Positions 1 to 9,100 of a DNA stretch of 54,969 nucleotides are shown piece by piece. The translations under genes and the position numbers were made by a program. The notes beneath the pieces were generated by a model. The model did not search any database and was not told the origin of the DNA. It saw only the letters and a list, made by a program, of their open reading frames with translations. Source of the stretch: CAZOAR01 sp964577985 (GTDB taxonomy: Bacteria > Gemmatimonadota > CAZMKB01 > CAZNLH01); assembly GCA_964577985.1 (NCBI GenBank), contig CAZOAR010000017.1, positions 1 to 54,969 of the forward strand. The letters run 5' to 3'. Numbering within the stretch: position 1 is the stretch's first letter; each line of letters opens with the position of its first letter.

Positions 1-162
1 ACATGTGAGGCAACAATTACATGTAAAGCAGCGATGACATGCGAAGCAGCAATGGCACGTGAAGCACTTGTGATATGTGAAGCAGCAATGATATGGGGAG
101 CGGGAATGACGTGTGAGGCAGCAATGACATGTGAAACGGTGATGACGTGTGAAGCACCATTA
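1..162. repeat. 18-bp tandem repeat array, nine copies, cut by the window edge
   Basis: Nine head-to-tail copies of an 18-base unit close to ACATGTGAAGCAGCAATG run from base 1 to 162. Copies differ at a few positions each, and the array ends where the sequence becomes unrelated at about 163. Because 18 is a multiple of three, both strands stay open. The plus strand reads as a TCEAAM hexapeptide repeat and continues to a stop near 228, and the minus strand reads as an SHVIAA-type repeat. The array is convergent with, and downstream of, the M16 peptidase gene. Whether it is coding or simply a minisatellite cannot be decided, since its left end lies outside the window. Confidence 0.9.
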
Positions 163-277
163 ACTACTGACGCTGAGTGTGATTCGTCGGGGTGCAATTC
201 ACTTGCGCCCGCTTCAGAAGAAGACTGAGATCTCTGGCAACCAGCGCGTCTTCCCCGTGGGGAAATCGCCGAGACCG
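163..277. other. gene-free spacer between repeat array and M16 gene
   Basis: No convincing gene, hairpin or promoter is visible. The plus-strand frame that reads through the repeats ends here at a stop near 228. One minus-strand frame also stays open across this spacer, but it has no obvious start codon. Confidence 0.5.
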
Positions 278-2878
278 CTACCTGACTGAGACCAGCACTC
301 CTCTGTCTGAACGCAGGTATCTCCTCGCCACACGGTGGACGTCGGCCGGCCTGACCTCTCTCAGCCTGTCGAGACTCAACACGTCTTCGCGATAATCATC
401 GAGGAGAAACTCATAAACGCCCATGAAATACGCCCTGTTGATGCTCGAAAGACGCCTCATCAGGCTCCTGCCCGTGAAGCGGTTGACAGTCTTCGACAAC
501 AACTCTTCACTGACCGTCTCCGAACGAATCCAGTCGATTTCTCTCCGAATCCCGGCGAGGGCATGCCGGTAGTTGTCCTGTTCGGTTCCCATCGTAATCG
601 CATACCATCCAAATCCTCTGGCAAAATCGGATGAAGCCCCTATCGAATAGGCGAGCCCCTCCTTTTCTCGCAGTTCGAGCGCGAGTCTCTCTGACAGAAT
701 CGCGATCATCATCCGTATCGCTGGAACGTCCCGATCCTCGATTCCCGGGAGCAGATTCCCCATGTAGATATATGCCTGTTCCTTCCCAAGCTTCTCCTCT
801 ACGCGCTTAAGCGACGAAACCGGCCCGGGCGGGTCTGGAATCCCGTCTGGGAACTCGACCGGTTCCTGATCGGAAAACAGTGATGCAACTGCGGCAAGGA
901 CTGTATCCGCGTTGACGCCGCTCACAATTGAGATCGTGAGGTTGTTCGGGGCGTATAGTATGTTGTGAAGCCATTTAAGATCGGCTCCGCTTATCGACTC
1001 CACATCCTCTACGCTCCCCATAATTGACCTGGAGAAAGGGTGATTGGCGAAAAGGGTCTCATAATAGAGGCGTCTTGCGGCCTTGTAGGGACTGGTGTCT
1101 CTCTGGTTGATCAGAGCCCCCATCTCTCTCCGAGTGTTATCGATCTCACCAGGGTCGAAGGATGGATTCCTGACCATATCCACCAGCATCTCAAGCCCGT
1201 CACGCCAGTATTCACCAAGCGCCTCGAATCGTACAAATGAATACTTCCTCGACGCGTAGTAATCGTCGTAGGGTATATATGGATTCTCCACAACCGTCAC
1301 CTTCGCTCCTATGCCGGCGAGATCGGTCGCAAGCTCCTCTCGATTCCTCGTCAGGGTCCCTTTCAGGAGCATCCTTGAGAGGAAATCAGCAAGTCCCGTC
1401 TTTCCGCCCGTTTCAAGGTACGCCCTGTTTCCGGCAAGGAGATGAACGGCGAACACCTCACTGCCCTTCTCCTCCCTCACGATCGCATTTAAACCGTTAT
1501 CAAAGACCTTCTTTACCACCTTCTCATCCTGCCGGAGGGGATGACCGGCCTTCTTCGCGATTCCGGGGGTAGGCCCTGTTATCGTCGCTACGTACCTCGG
1601 ACGAGAAAAGTGCTTTTCAGCGACTCCCTGTACCATGGATGGCGTTACCTCCTCCATCCGGTCAACGTAGGAATCGACAAACTCGAATCCCCCTGAGACG
1701 ATGTAAGGCGCCTTCATAAGTCCATAGTAGTGATAGCGCTCTTTGAGAAAATACTCCTCGCTCTTCAGATCGACCATCACGCCCTTCATGTCGTATTTTT
1801 CAGGCGGCCGGGATGATTCCTTTTTCAGCAGGTCCATAACAGCCTCGATCACGGCTTCTTCTCCGCCCGGCTGCGTCCTGGCTGTTATGGTGTATGTAGT
1901 GAAGGCACGATGCGGAGACAGGTCGGCGCTGAAAGAGAATGCGAGAGGCTCGTCTCCCCCCTTGAGAATCGCCGAGAGGGGTGCCCCCTCGTGATAGTCC
2001 AGTAGACGCGTAAAGAAATCGAAGGGATAGTAGTCCGGATCATTCACGTTCGGTCCGTCGAAGGAGATGTTCACGGACGACACATCCGCCTGGCTGTCAA
2101 GGCGAAAGGTCTTGTTTGATCTCCTTGGCATATTAACCTTGTCGATGACATCAGGGCCATTGCCGGGTGACACGACACCAAAGATCCGCTCGAGAATCGC
2201 CAGCATTTCCTCCGAACGAAAGTCACCGGTGATAAAAGCTGTCATGTTTTCCGGCACATAGCGTTCCCGGTAATATCCAACGATGTCATCTTTGGAAATA
2301 GTGGCAATGACGTTCCTGAACCCTATTACAGGTCGCGAGAACGGCGTCCCCTGGTAAAGATGAGACCGGTGGAACTTCTCCATGGCGTATGATTCGCTGT
2401 CACTGTCCTTGTTTATTTCCTCGATCACCACTTTGCGTTCCTTTGCGATTTCAGAATCGGGGAACATAGAGTTGAACAGCATATCTGCCTGGATAGTGAG
2501 ACCGACTTCGGCATACTCGGACGGGATCAGGAGAATGAAGGCGGTGTGGTCGTCTCTGGTCGTGGCATTCAGGTAGCCGCCATGGTTCTCGACACCATCC
2601 ATGATCTCGGTCCGGGTCCTCTCGCCTGTTCCATCGAAGAGAAGGTGTTCGAGAAGATGAGACACTCCGTTGTTTGTACCGTCCTCATATGCCGAACCAG
2701 CGTTTACACTGACTACGGAAGAGACCATGGGATTGGAGTGGTTCTCCACGAGGATCACCTCCATCCCGTTTCCGAGGCGGTGGTAGTCTCCCTGCTTACC
2801 CTCCTTACTCCGGTCACATGCCGACAGAGACAACAACAGAAGGGCAAGGGCAGAAAAAACCGCTGGGCGAAGATTCAT
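278..2878 (-). CDS. M16 family zinc metallopeptidase, tandem-domain lipoprotein
   Basis: 866 residues. The N-terminus is a lipoprotein signal with the lipobox LSAC, so Cys21 should be lipidated and the enzyme anchored in the envelope. The first M16 domain carries the inverted zinc motif HLLEH (residues 74-78) and the distal glutamate in VVIEE (about 153-154), as in pitrilysin and processing peptidases. A second M16 pair begins near residue 450. It has GLADFL where the motif would be, so it is structural and not catalytic, which is the usual one-chain arrangement. It probably clears peptides in the periplasm. It is the last gene of the minus-strand run, 31 bases after the preceding gene. Confidence 0.9.
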   Translation of the reverse strand: MNLRPAVFSALALLLLSLSACDRSKEGKQGDYHRLGNGMEVILVENHSNPMVSSVVSVNAGSAYEDGTNNGVSHLLEHLLFDGTGERTRTEIMDGVENHGGYLNATTRDDHTAFILLIPSEYAEVGLTIQADMLFNSMFPDSEIAKERKVVIEEINKDSDSESYAMEKFHRSHLYQGTPFSRPVIGFRNVIATISKDDIVGYYRERYVPENMTAFITGDFRSEEMLAILERIFGVVSPGNGPDVIDKVNMPRRSNKTFRLDSQADVSSVNISFDGPNVNDPDYYPFDFFTRLLDYHEGAPLSAILKGGDEPLAFSFSADLSPHRAFTTYTITARTQPGGEEAVIEAVMDLLKKESSRPPEKYDMKGVMVDLKSEEYFLKERYHYYGLMKAPYIVSGGFEFVDSYVDRMEEVTPSMVQGVAEKHFSRPRYVATITGPTPGIAKKAGHPLRQDEKVVKKVFDNGLNAIVREEKGSEVFAVHLLAGNRAYLETGGKTGLADFLSRMLLKGTLTRNREELATDLAGIGAKVTVVENPYIPYDDYYASRKYSFVRFEALGEYWRDGLEMLVDMVRNPSFDPGEIDNTRREMGALINQRDTSPYKAARRLYYETLFANHPFSRSIMGSVEDVESISGADLKWLHNILYAPNNLTISIVSGVNADTVLAAVASLFSDQEPVEFPDGIPDPPGPVSSLKRVEEKLGKEQAYIYMGNLLPGIEDRDVPAIRMMIAILSERLALELREKEGLAYSIGASSDFARGFGWYAITMGTEQDNYRHALAGIRREIDWIRSETVSEELLSKTVNRFTGRSLMRRLSSINRAYFMGVYEFLLDDYREDVLSLDRLREVRPADVHRVARRYLRSDRGVLVSVR

Positions 2879-2909
2879 CCGCTACTCTACTCCATATTGC
2901 ATACAAACT

Positions 2910-3779
2910 TCAGATGCTGTGAGGGATGGCGTATATCACGATGCTCAATATCGTCCCCCAGATAACCAGCCAGGCGTACCGTCGCTGTTTCTTCTCGTCT
3001 TCGGCTTCTGTCTTGCCTGCACGCAAGAGACCGGCTGCTATTATCCAGTATAGAAACACGACAAGAGTCTTCGTATCAGTCACATCTCCCCCAACCGGGA
3101 AGCCCGTCCATGGGTGGCCAAACGTGAAATATCCCATCAGGAAGCCAAGCGGAAAGCCCCCGATAAAGAGAAACAGGAGACCGTACAGGGAGTTTTTTTC
3201 TATCCCAGAATAGTCCCTTTTCTCCTTTAGATAGTTCCAGGATTGGTAAGAGGCCAGAACAAAGAGAAGAAGGCCGAGGAACATCGTCGCGATGTGAAGA
3301 TACAGTATCCCCAAAGGCACATGTCCCTTGAACCTCAACTGATAGTAGACACCCTCTCCCGCCTTGCCGGGGAAAGTGAGTAATTCATCCCCCACACCGC
3401 GGACTTCTATGTAATACTCGACCCAGGTCCCCTTTTCATGGTGAGGAATGGAGGCCAGGTAGAGTGACGGCGCCCCAGCCATCCCCATAAAGGTAGTCGC
3501 GAAACTGCTGGCACCGCGCTCTCTGAAATAGAGTCTCAATCCGTCTTCCGCCAGGACCTCTTCCGCGGTACCGGAAAGGATGTTGACACTGATGTCCGGG
3601 CCCCCTTCTCCGATATGTTCCACGACATTCGTGTGGCTCAACTCGAGGCCCTTGAGTGTTCGCACTTCCTCCTTCACCTCGGGTCCCACGGCACAACCCG
3701 GGCACAAGACCATTACGGCGATGACGACCAGCACCAAACTCGCAATCCTGCTCTCCGTGAACCGACCTCTTCTTCTCAT
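2910..3779 (-). CDS. membrane lipoprotein with extracytoplasmic beta domain and C-terminal membrane segments, unknown function
   Basis: 289 residues. An N-terminal hydrophobic stretch ends in LCPGC, a plausible lipobox (Cys29) or a signal anchor. Residues about 35-150 look like an exported beta-sandwich, with a segment resembling Ig-like domains that follow ISVNI-type strands. The rest has four hydrophobic segments with short charged linkers (around 155-175, 195-215, 235-255 and 265-285). The start codon overlaps the moaC stop in an ATGA arrangement, so the two are probably translationally coupled. I do not recognise a named family. The overlap with moaC need not mean a role in cofactor synthesis. 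Confidence 0.6.
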   Translation of the reverse strand: MRRRGRFTESRIASLVLVVIAVMVLCPGCAVGPEVKEEVRTLKGLELSHTNVVEHIGEGGPDISVNILSGTAEEVLAEDGLRLYFRERGASSFATTFMGMAGAPSLYLASIPHHEKGTWVEYYIEVRGVGDELLTFPGKAGEGVYYQLRFKGHVPLGILYLHIATMFLGLLLFVLASYQSWNYLKEKRDYSGIEKNSLYGLLFLFIGGFPLGFLMGYFTFGHPWTGFPVGGDVTDTKTLVVFLYWIIAAGLLRAGKTEAEDEKKQRRYAWLVIWGTILSIVIYAIPHSI

Positions 3780-4276
3780 GCCCTCTCCTTTTCCTTATCG
3801 TGAACACCCGAATCCATTCTGCTATAGTATCCGCTTCGACCGCCTTTCTTGCTGTCGAGGTGAATCTCTCCGATTTCCATTCCCATATCTATCCCTTTCA
3901 ACATGTCGTACAAGGTCAGTAACCCGACTGAGACCGCCGTCAGCGCTTCCATTTCAACACCGGTGCGATCCCTGGCCCTCACGACCCCTCTTGCTTCGAC
4001 GCCAGGCATGTCGCGGTCCACGCGCATGCTCAAATCCACCGAAGTCAAGCGTATGGGGTGACACAGTGGAATGGTCTCCCATGTCTTCTTAGCCGCCATG
4101 ATCCCCGCGACTCGAGCCGCCCCGAGCGCGTCCCCCTTTGGAAGATTCCCATCGACCAGGCACGCCAGCGTCCCGGCTTTCATATGGATTCGACCCGAAG
4201 CAGTGGCAACCCTCTCCGTGTCTTCCTTGGGCCCGACATCGATCATCTTTACATCGCCTGATGGTTTCTCTCCCAT
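3776..4276 (-). CDS. moaC: cyclic pyranopterin monophosphate synthase (MoaC)
   Basis: 166 residues, the normal length. MoaC converts the cyclised GTP product made by MoaA into cyclic pyranopterin monophosphate, the first committed intermediate of molybdenum cofactor. Visible family signatures are the early KMIDVG segment, KGDALGAARVAGIMAAKKT, the IPLCHP motif, GVEMEALTAVSV and the DMLKGID segment that holds the active-site Asp and Lys, followed by a KKGGRSG tail. No other molybdopterin gene is in the window. The stop overlaps the next start by four bases (ATGA), and accA lies 28 bases upstream. Confidence 0.96.
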   Translation of the reverse strand: MGEKPSGDVKMIDVGPKEDTERVATASGRIHMKAGTLACLVDGNLPKGDALGAARVAGIMAAKKTWETIPLCHPIRLTSVDLSMRVDRDMPGVEARGVVRARDRTGVEMEALTAVSVGLLTLYDMLKGIDMGMEIGEIHLDSKKGGRSGYYSRMDSGVHDKEKERA

Positions 4277-4304
4277 TTTCCAGTCAACTCCGCGCCGGAG
4301 ACAC

Positions 4305-5264
4305 TTAGTTTTCTATGACCTCGCCGATGGCGGCGTATTTTGCCAGCCTCTCCACAGGCAACTTCATCCTGTCCTTCTCAAGCAACTCATCGATGTGAAC
4401 GATAATCCGCTTCTTTAATGTCTTCATCATCTCATCTGGAAGAAAATGAGCTCCCCCTTCAGGTTCCGGGATTATTTCATCTGCGACCCCAAGACGACGC
4501 AGGTCTGCCGCCGTCAACCTCAGAGACTGGGCAGCCGCATCCTTGTGCGCAGGATCCCTCCATAGAATGGAGGCGCAGGCCTCGGGGGAACACACTGAAT
4601 AAATAGCGTTCTCAAGCATCAGCAGTCGGTCCCCGAGTCCGATAGCCAGCGCTCCGCCGCTGCCGCCTTCTCCTATCACAACGACGAGGATGGGCACCCT
4701 GAGCGCGGCCATGTCATGAAGGTTCCTCGCAATCGCTTCTCCCTGTCCTCGTTCTTCAGCCTCTATGCCGGGATAGGCGCCGGGTGTATCAAGGAAGGTA
4801 ATTATCGGCTTTCCAAACTTCTCCGCCTGTTTCATCAGCCTCAGGGCTTTTCTATATCCCTCCGGGTGTGGCATCCCAAAATTGCGGTATATTTTCTCCT
4901 TTGTGTCCCGCCCCTTCTGATGGCCGATCAACATTACCGATCGGCCTTCCAGACGCGCCCACCCCCCTACTATGGCCCTGTCATTACCGAAGGTCCGGTC
5001 CCCGTGGAGCTCGACAAAATCCGTAAATATACCCTCGATGTAGTCAAGGGTATAAGGCCTGAGGGGATGTCTCGCGAGTTGCACGCGTTGTATAGCCGTG
5101 AGTCCCTGAAAGACTTCCCTCTTGAGTTTCCTCAGTTTCTCCTCGAGCCTGTTGATCTCCTCGGAAATATTAACCTCTTTGTCCATGGAGAGGCTCCTGA
5201 GATCCTCGATACGGCGCTCGAGCTCTATGACCGGCTGTTCAAATTCCAGATAAGAGTTTTCCAT
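4305..5264 (-). CDS. accA: acetyl-CoA carboxylase carboxyltransferase subunit alpha
   Basis: 319 residues, full length. The alpha subunit pairs with AccD to transfer the carboxyl group from biotin on AccB to acetyl-CoA, making malonyl-CoA for fatty acid synthesis. The N-terminal coiled region (LERRIEDLRSL to KLKREVF) is followed by the carboxyltransferase core with HGDRTFGNDRAIVGG, the PGAYPGIEAEERGQ motif and the glycine-rich GEGGSGGALAIG oxyanion loop. The ATG at 5264 has only a close GGGGAG upstream. It begins 15 bases after the YjbH-like gene, within the same transcription run. Long plus-strand frames over this gene are shadows. Confidence 0.96.
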   Translation of the reverse strand: MENSYLEFEQPVIELERRIEDLRSLSMDKEVNISEEINRLEEKLRKLKREVFQGLTAIQRVQLARHPLRPYTLDYIEGIFTDFVELHGDRTFGNDRAIVGGWARLEGRSVMLIGHQKGRDTKEKIYRNFGMPHPEGYRKALRLMKQAEKFGKPIITFLDTPGAYPGIEAEERGQGEAIARNLHDMAALRVPILVVVIGEGGSGGALAIGLGDRLLMLENAIYSVCSPEACASILWRDPAHKDAAAQSLRLTAADLRRLGVADEIIPEPEGGAHFLPDEMMKTLKKRIIVHIDELLEKDRMKLPVERLAKYAAIGEVIEN

Positions 5265-5279
5265 TCTCCCCGATTCTTC

Positions 5280-6041
5280 TCAGAAACTGTTTTGATACGC
5301 TATTCTGAGAGTCCTGTCCGAATCTCTCGCGTTTCCATTGATATCCCTGAGGTCAACCTCTATAAGAAGACTCTGATCAAAGAGGAAACGGACCCCGGCA
5401 TTGAAAAATCCTTCCCCGCTATCCAGGTCCTTCGCCACACTCCCGGTGCTGAGGGGAAGATCATATTCCGCTACAAGGTAAAAATCGGAGTTCAGGCCCT
5501 TGATAACTCCGCAGAAAAGACTCGGATTGTTGTCGTCGCTTGCACGTCCTTCAAGCGAGACGTTTGCCCCGAGGTTCAGGCCCAGCTGACCGAGCAAATC
5601 GTAGTTCTTGCTCAAGACTCCGTAGAAGCCCCTCGACTTTATCTCGTACCGTTTCTCCTCTTTGATATACTCTCCCCAGCCCTGAGAGTCGAAGCCGAGG
5701 GCGAGAGCGGGAGTGGCAACGGTCTCATCCAACAGGCGATACCTGCAGGCAAACTCGAGATCAGGATTCCACTCAACGTTGCCCCTGCCTATGACATTGC
5801 TCCCCCCGAAAGATACTCCCATCTCGAATCTCTCCATGAGACCGATGCCTATCTGGCCGAGAACGCCGCCCATTGGATACGCCCTGATAGCAATCGTGTA
5901 ACTTCCCCTGGGAAGCAGGCCCGCTGTTGGAGTATCTATGATGTCCCGCGAATAGAAATCCTGGGCCAGGATACATTCCCCTGCAGAGGATAGAACCATC
6001 AGTAAAAGAAACAGCAGCCATATTCTTCTCTTCAGATCCAC
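5280..6041 (-). CDS. YjbH-like outer-membrane beta-barrel protein
   Basis: About 253 residues from a GTG start. The signal peptide is DLKRRIWLLFLLLMVLSSAGECILA. The mature part begins with FYSRDIIDTPTAGLLPRGSY, close to the opening of YjbH-type barrel proteins (VDTPTAG), and continues as alternating amphipathic strands such as RFEMGVSFGGSNVIG and LNLGANVSLEG, ending in an aromatic residue (NSF), as outer-membrane barrels do. I chose GTG at 6041 because a strong AGGAGGT (6046-6052) precedes it. An in-frame ATG at 6095 lies almost on the dnaE stop and has no ribosome site. The role is unknown, perhaps polysaccharide- or membrane-related by family. Confidence 0.65.
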   Translation of the reverse strand: MDLKRRIWLLFLLLMVLSSAGECILAQDFYSRDIIDTPTAGLLPRGSYTIAIRAYPMGGVLGQIGIGLMERFEMGVSFGGSNVIGRGNVEWNPDLEFACRYRLLDETVATPALALGFDSQGWGEYIKEEKRYEIKSRGFYGVLSKNYDLLGQLGLNLGANVSLEGRASDDNNPSLFCGVIKGLNSDFYLVAEYDLPLSTGSVAKDLDSGEGFFNAGVRFLFDQSLLIEVDLRDINGNARDSDRTLRIAYQNSF

Positions 6042-6045
6042 CCTG

Positions 6046-6052
6046 ACCTCCT
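6046..6052 (-). promoter_or_regulatory. Shine-Dalgarno deciding the GTG start at 6041
   Basis: On the minus strand this reads AGGAGGT, four bases before GTG at 6041. It supports the shorter, signal-peptide-bearing form over the upstream ATG at 6095. Confidence 0.7.
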
Positions 6053-6100
6053 CTGTCTCGTTACGATCCAGCCCTGACGACAATGATCCAGACAATAAAC

Positions 6101-9100
6101 CTAATCAACCTTCTCCCATCCCACGGCGCTTTCTTCAAGCACACCAGCCACCGACGCGATCAGGCCCTGGGAGGGCAGGACGCCTATTGAACCACACTGC
6201 AGAATATTTGCGGAGCCATTCTTCCTGACGGCTATCAATACCGGACAGTTCCCGGGATGTTCCGAGAGTGCGCCCTTCAATCTCTCAAGCGTTTCCGCTT
6301 CGACCTTGCGACCCAGGATGAGCTTCAGGGCTACCTCTCCTTTCTTATACAGCTCATCCATGGCGGTTATCTCTTCGACAACCATTTTCACACTGTCTTC
6401 GTCTCTACGCGAACGCCTTCCGCTGACCAGGATTGGGAGATCTGTCGTGATAAGTCGCCCGTAGCGCTCGAAGGCCTCGTTAAACGCTATCACTTCTATC
6501 GTACCTTTAAAATCTTCCAGGGTGGCGAAGGACATTTCCTTTCCTTTTCGATCCATCAGGCGCCTGGCCTTGGTGAAAACCCCGCCGATCACATACTCCC
6601 TGTCTTCCGACTCTTCCTGGAATGAAGCTGTGTCGCAGTTGGCGCACGCCGCCATGATCCCCTCGTATTTCTCGAGCGGGTGGCCGGATATGTAGAATCC
6701 TATCAGTTCCTTCTCCATCGACAGTTTTTTGAACTTTCCCCACCGGCTCACATCAGGAAGTGGTGGATAGTGTATCGAGGAAGCCGAGTCACTACACGAT
6801 TCAAAAAGGTTCATTTGACCCTTCATCCTGTCTTCTTCCACTTGAGCGACCGCGTGGATAGCCCGGTCGAGGCCTTCCAGCAACTGTGCCCGGTGGCCCT
6901 CAAGGGAATCGAGCGCTCCCGCCATTATCAAACTCTCAACCACACGCTTGTTATTCAGTCTGAGGTTGATCGACTCAAGAAAGTCGTACACAGTCTTGAA
7001 AGAGCCTTTCTCTTTTCTCGCCTCAATAATCGATTCGATCGCGCCGCGGCCGACATTCTTGACGGCGCCAAGTCCGAACCTGATGCCATCATCCACAACC
7101 GTGAAGCGAAAGCCGCTCTCGTTGACATCCGGAGGGAGGACCTTGATGCCCATCTCGCGGCACTCGCCCAGGTAATGAACGACCTTGTCCGTGTTTCCCA
7201 TCTCACTGCTCAAGAGGGCAGCCATATATTCGCACGGAAAATTGGCCTTGAAGAAGGCAGTATAGTAGGAAAGCAGAGAATACGCGGCACTGTGGCTCTT
7301 GTTGAAACCGTACCCGCTGAAATAATACATAAGATCCCAGACGCTTTTTGCATCCTCCCTGCTGACTCCATTCTCCCCTGCACCCTGCATAAAATCCTTT
7401 CGGAGCTTCGACATCTCCTTCTTCTTCTTCTTTCCCATTGCCGACCTCAGCATGTCCGCCTTGCCCATGCTGAATCCAGCCATTTCGTTCGCGATCTGCA
7501 TTACCTGCTCCTGGTACAGTATCACGCCGAACGTGTCGGTGAGGATCTTATCCAGCGACGGGTGGGGGTATTCCACCTCCTTCTCGCCCTTCTTCCTCAG
7601 GATGTATTCATCCGTCATGCCACTCTTGAGCGCCCCCGGCCTGATTAGCGCGTTCACTGCAATAAGGTCCTCAAACCGTGTCGGTTTCATGCGCTTGAGG
7701 ACATCGGTAGGTACGTTGCCCTCAAACTGGAACACGCCGCTTGTCCTCCCCTCACCGAGAAGCCGGAAGACCTCCTTGTCGTCGAGTGGAATGTTTTCGA
7801 TACTGCAGCACTCCTTGCCGGAGGTGGTAACCGACTCGAGCGTTTCGTAAATCACCGTGACAGTCTTCAGACCGAGAAAGTCCATCTTGAGGAGCCCTAT
7901 CTGCTCTGCCGACTTCATCTCGTACTGAGTGGTGACATCCTTGCCGCTGGTCGTGTAGAGCGGTGCGTATTTCACAATTTCTTCGGGAGCTATCACAACG
8001 CCGGCCGCGTGAACGGACGCGTGCCGCGGCATTCCCTCGAGGGTTCGTGCGATCTTCATCAGTCTCTTGTAGCTCTCATTTGAACCAACCAGCTCGTTCA
8101 GTTCCTTTATCTCTTTGACGGCGGTCTCGAGATTCATGTTGGCGCCAGGTTGATTAGGGATGAGCTTCGCTATTCTATCGACTTCAGAAAGGGGTATATT
8201 CAGGACCCGCCCGACATCTCTCACAACTGCGCGCGCCAGCATGCGCCCGAAAGTAATTATCTGAGCAACGTTGTCATCTCCATACTTCTCACGGACATAC
8301 TTGATGACCTCTCCCCGTCGTTCATAGCAGAAGTCTATGTCGATATCAGGCATGGTAACCCGCTCGAGATTGAGGAAACGTTCGAAGATAAGCCCGTAGT
8401 GTATAGGGTCGACATCGGTGATACCCAGGCAATAGGCTACCAGACTCCCGGCCACAGAACCACGGCCGGGTCCCACCGGGATCTTATTTTCCCTGGCGGC
8501 CTGGATAAAGTCCCTTACGATGAGAAAATAACCGGAATAGCCAGCCTCGCGAATCACACCCAGCTCATAGTCCAGCCTTTCGAGCAGATCTGCGCCGGCC
8601 TTGCCAAACCTCCTGTCGAGGCCCGCTTTCGCCTCAGCCCCGAGATAGCTGTCGAGGTCGTCATATCCTTCCGGGACGGGAAAATGAGGCATGTGGAGCT
8701 TGCCGAAAGTGATTTCGACATTACATCTGTCCGCGATTTCAACCGTGTTCGACAACGCTTCCGGCGTCTCTCGGAATCTTTCCTCCATCTCCTCCGCACT
8801 CTTGAAATAGATTTCGTCGCTGTCAAAACGCATACGGTCATCATCATCGACCGTCTTGCCCATCTGGATACAGAGGAGAACATCGTGTGCCTCCGCGTCC
8901 GTGCGTTCGAGATAATGGACGTCATTCGTGGCCACGAGCGGCATACCCATCTCTTTTCCTATACGTATGAGCCCCTCGTTGACCAACTTCTGGTCCGGCA
9001 AACCGTGATCCTGCAACTCCAGGTAATAGTTCCCTTCACCGAAAGCGCCCGCGTATAACTCCACGGCCTTTCTGGCGGCCTTTTCATCACCCCTGAGCAG

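Noticed and set aside
4716..5993. Plus-strand open frame of 425 codons over accA and the YjbH-like gene
   Set aside because: It runs antisense across two well-supported genes, has no family resemblance and is typical of GC-rich shadow frames.
6042..6095. Longer start for the YjbH-like gene at ATG 6095
   Set aside because: It lies directly on the dnaE stop without a ribosome site, while a GTG with AGGAGGT gives a proper signal peptide.
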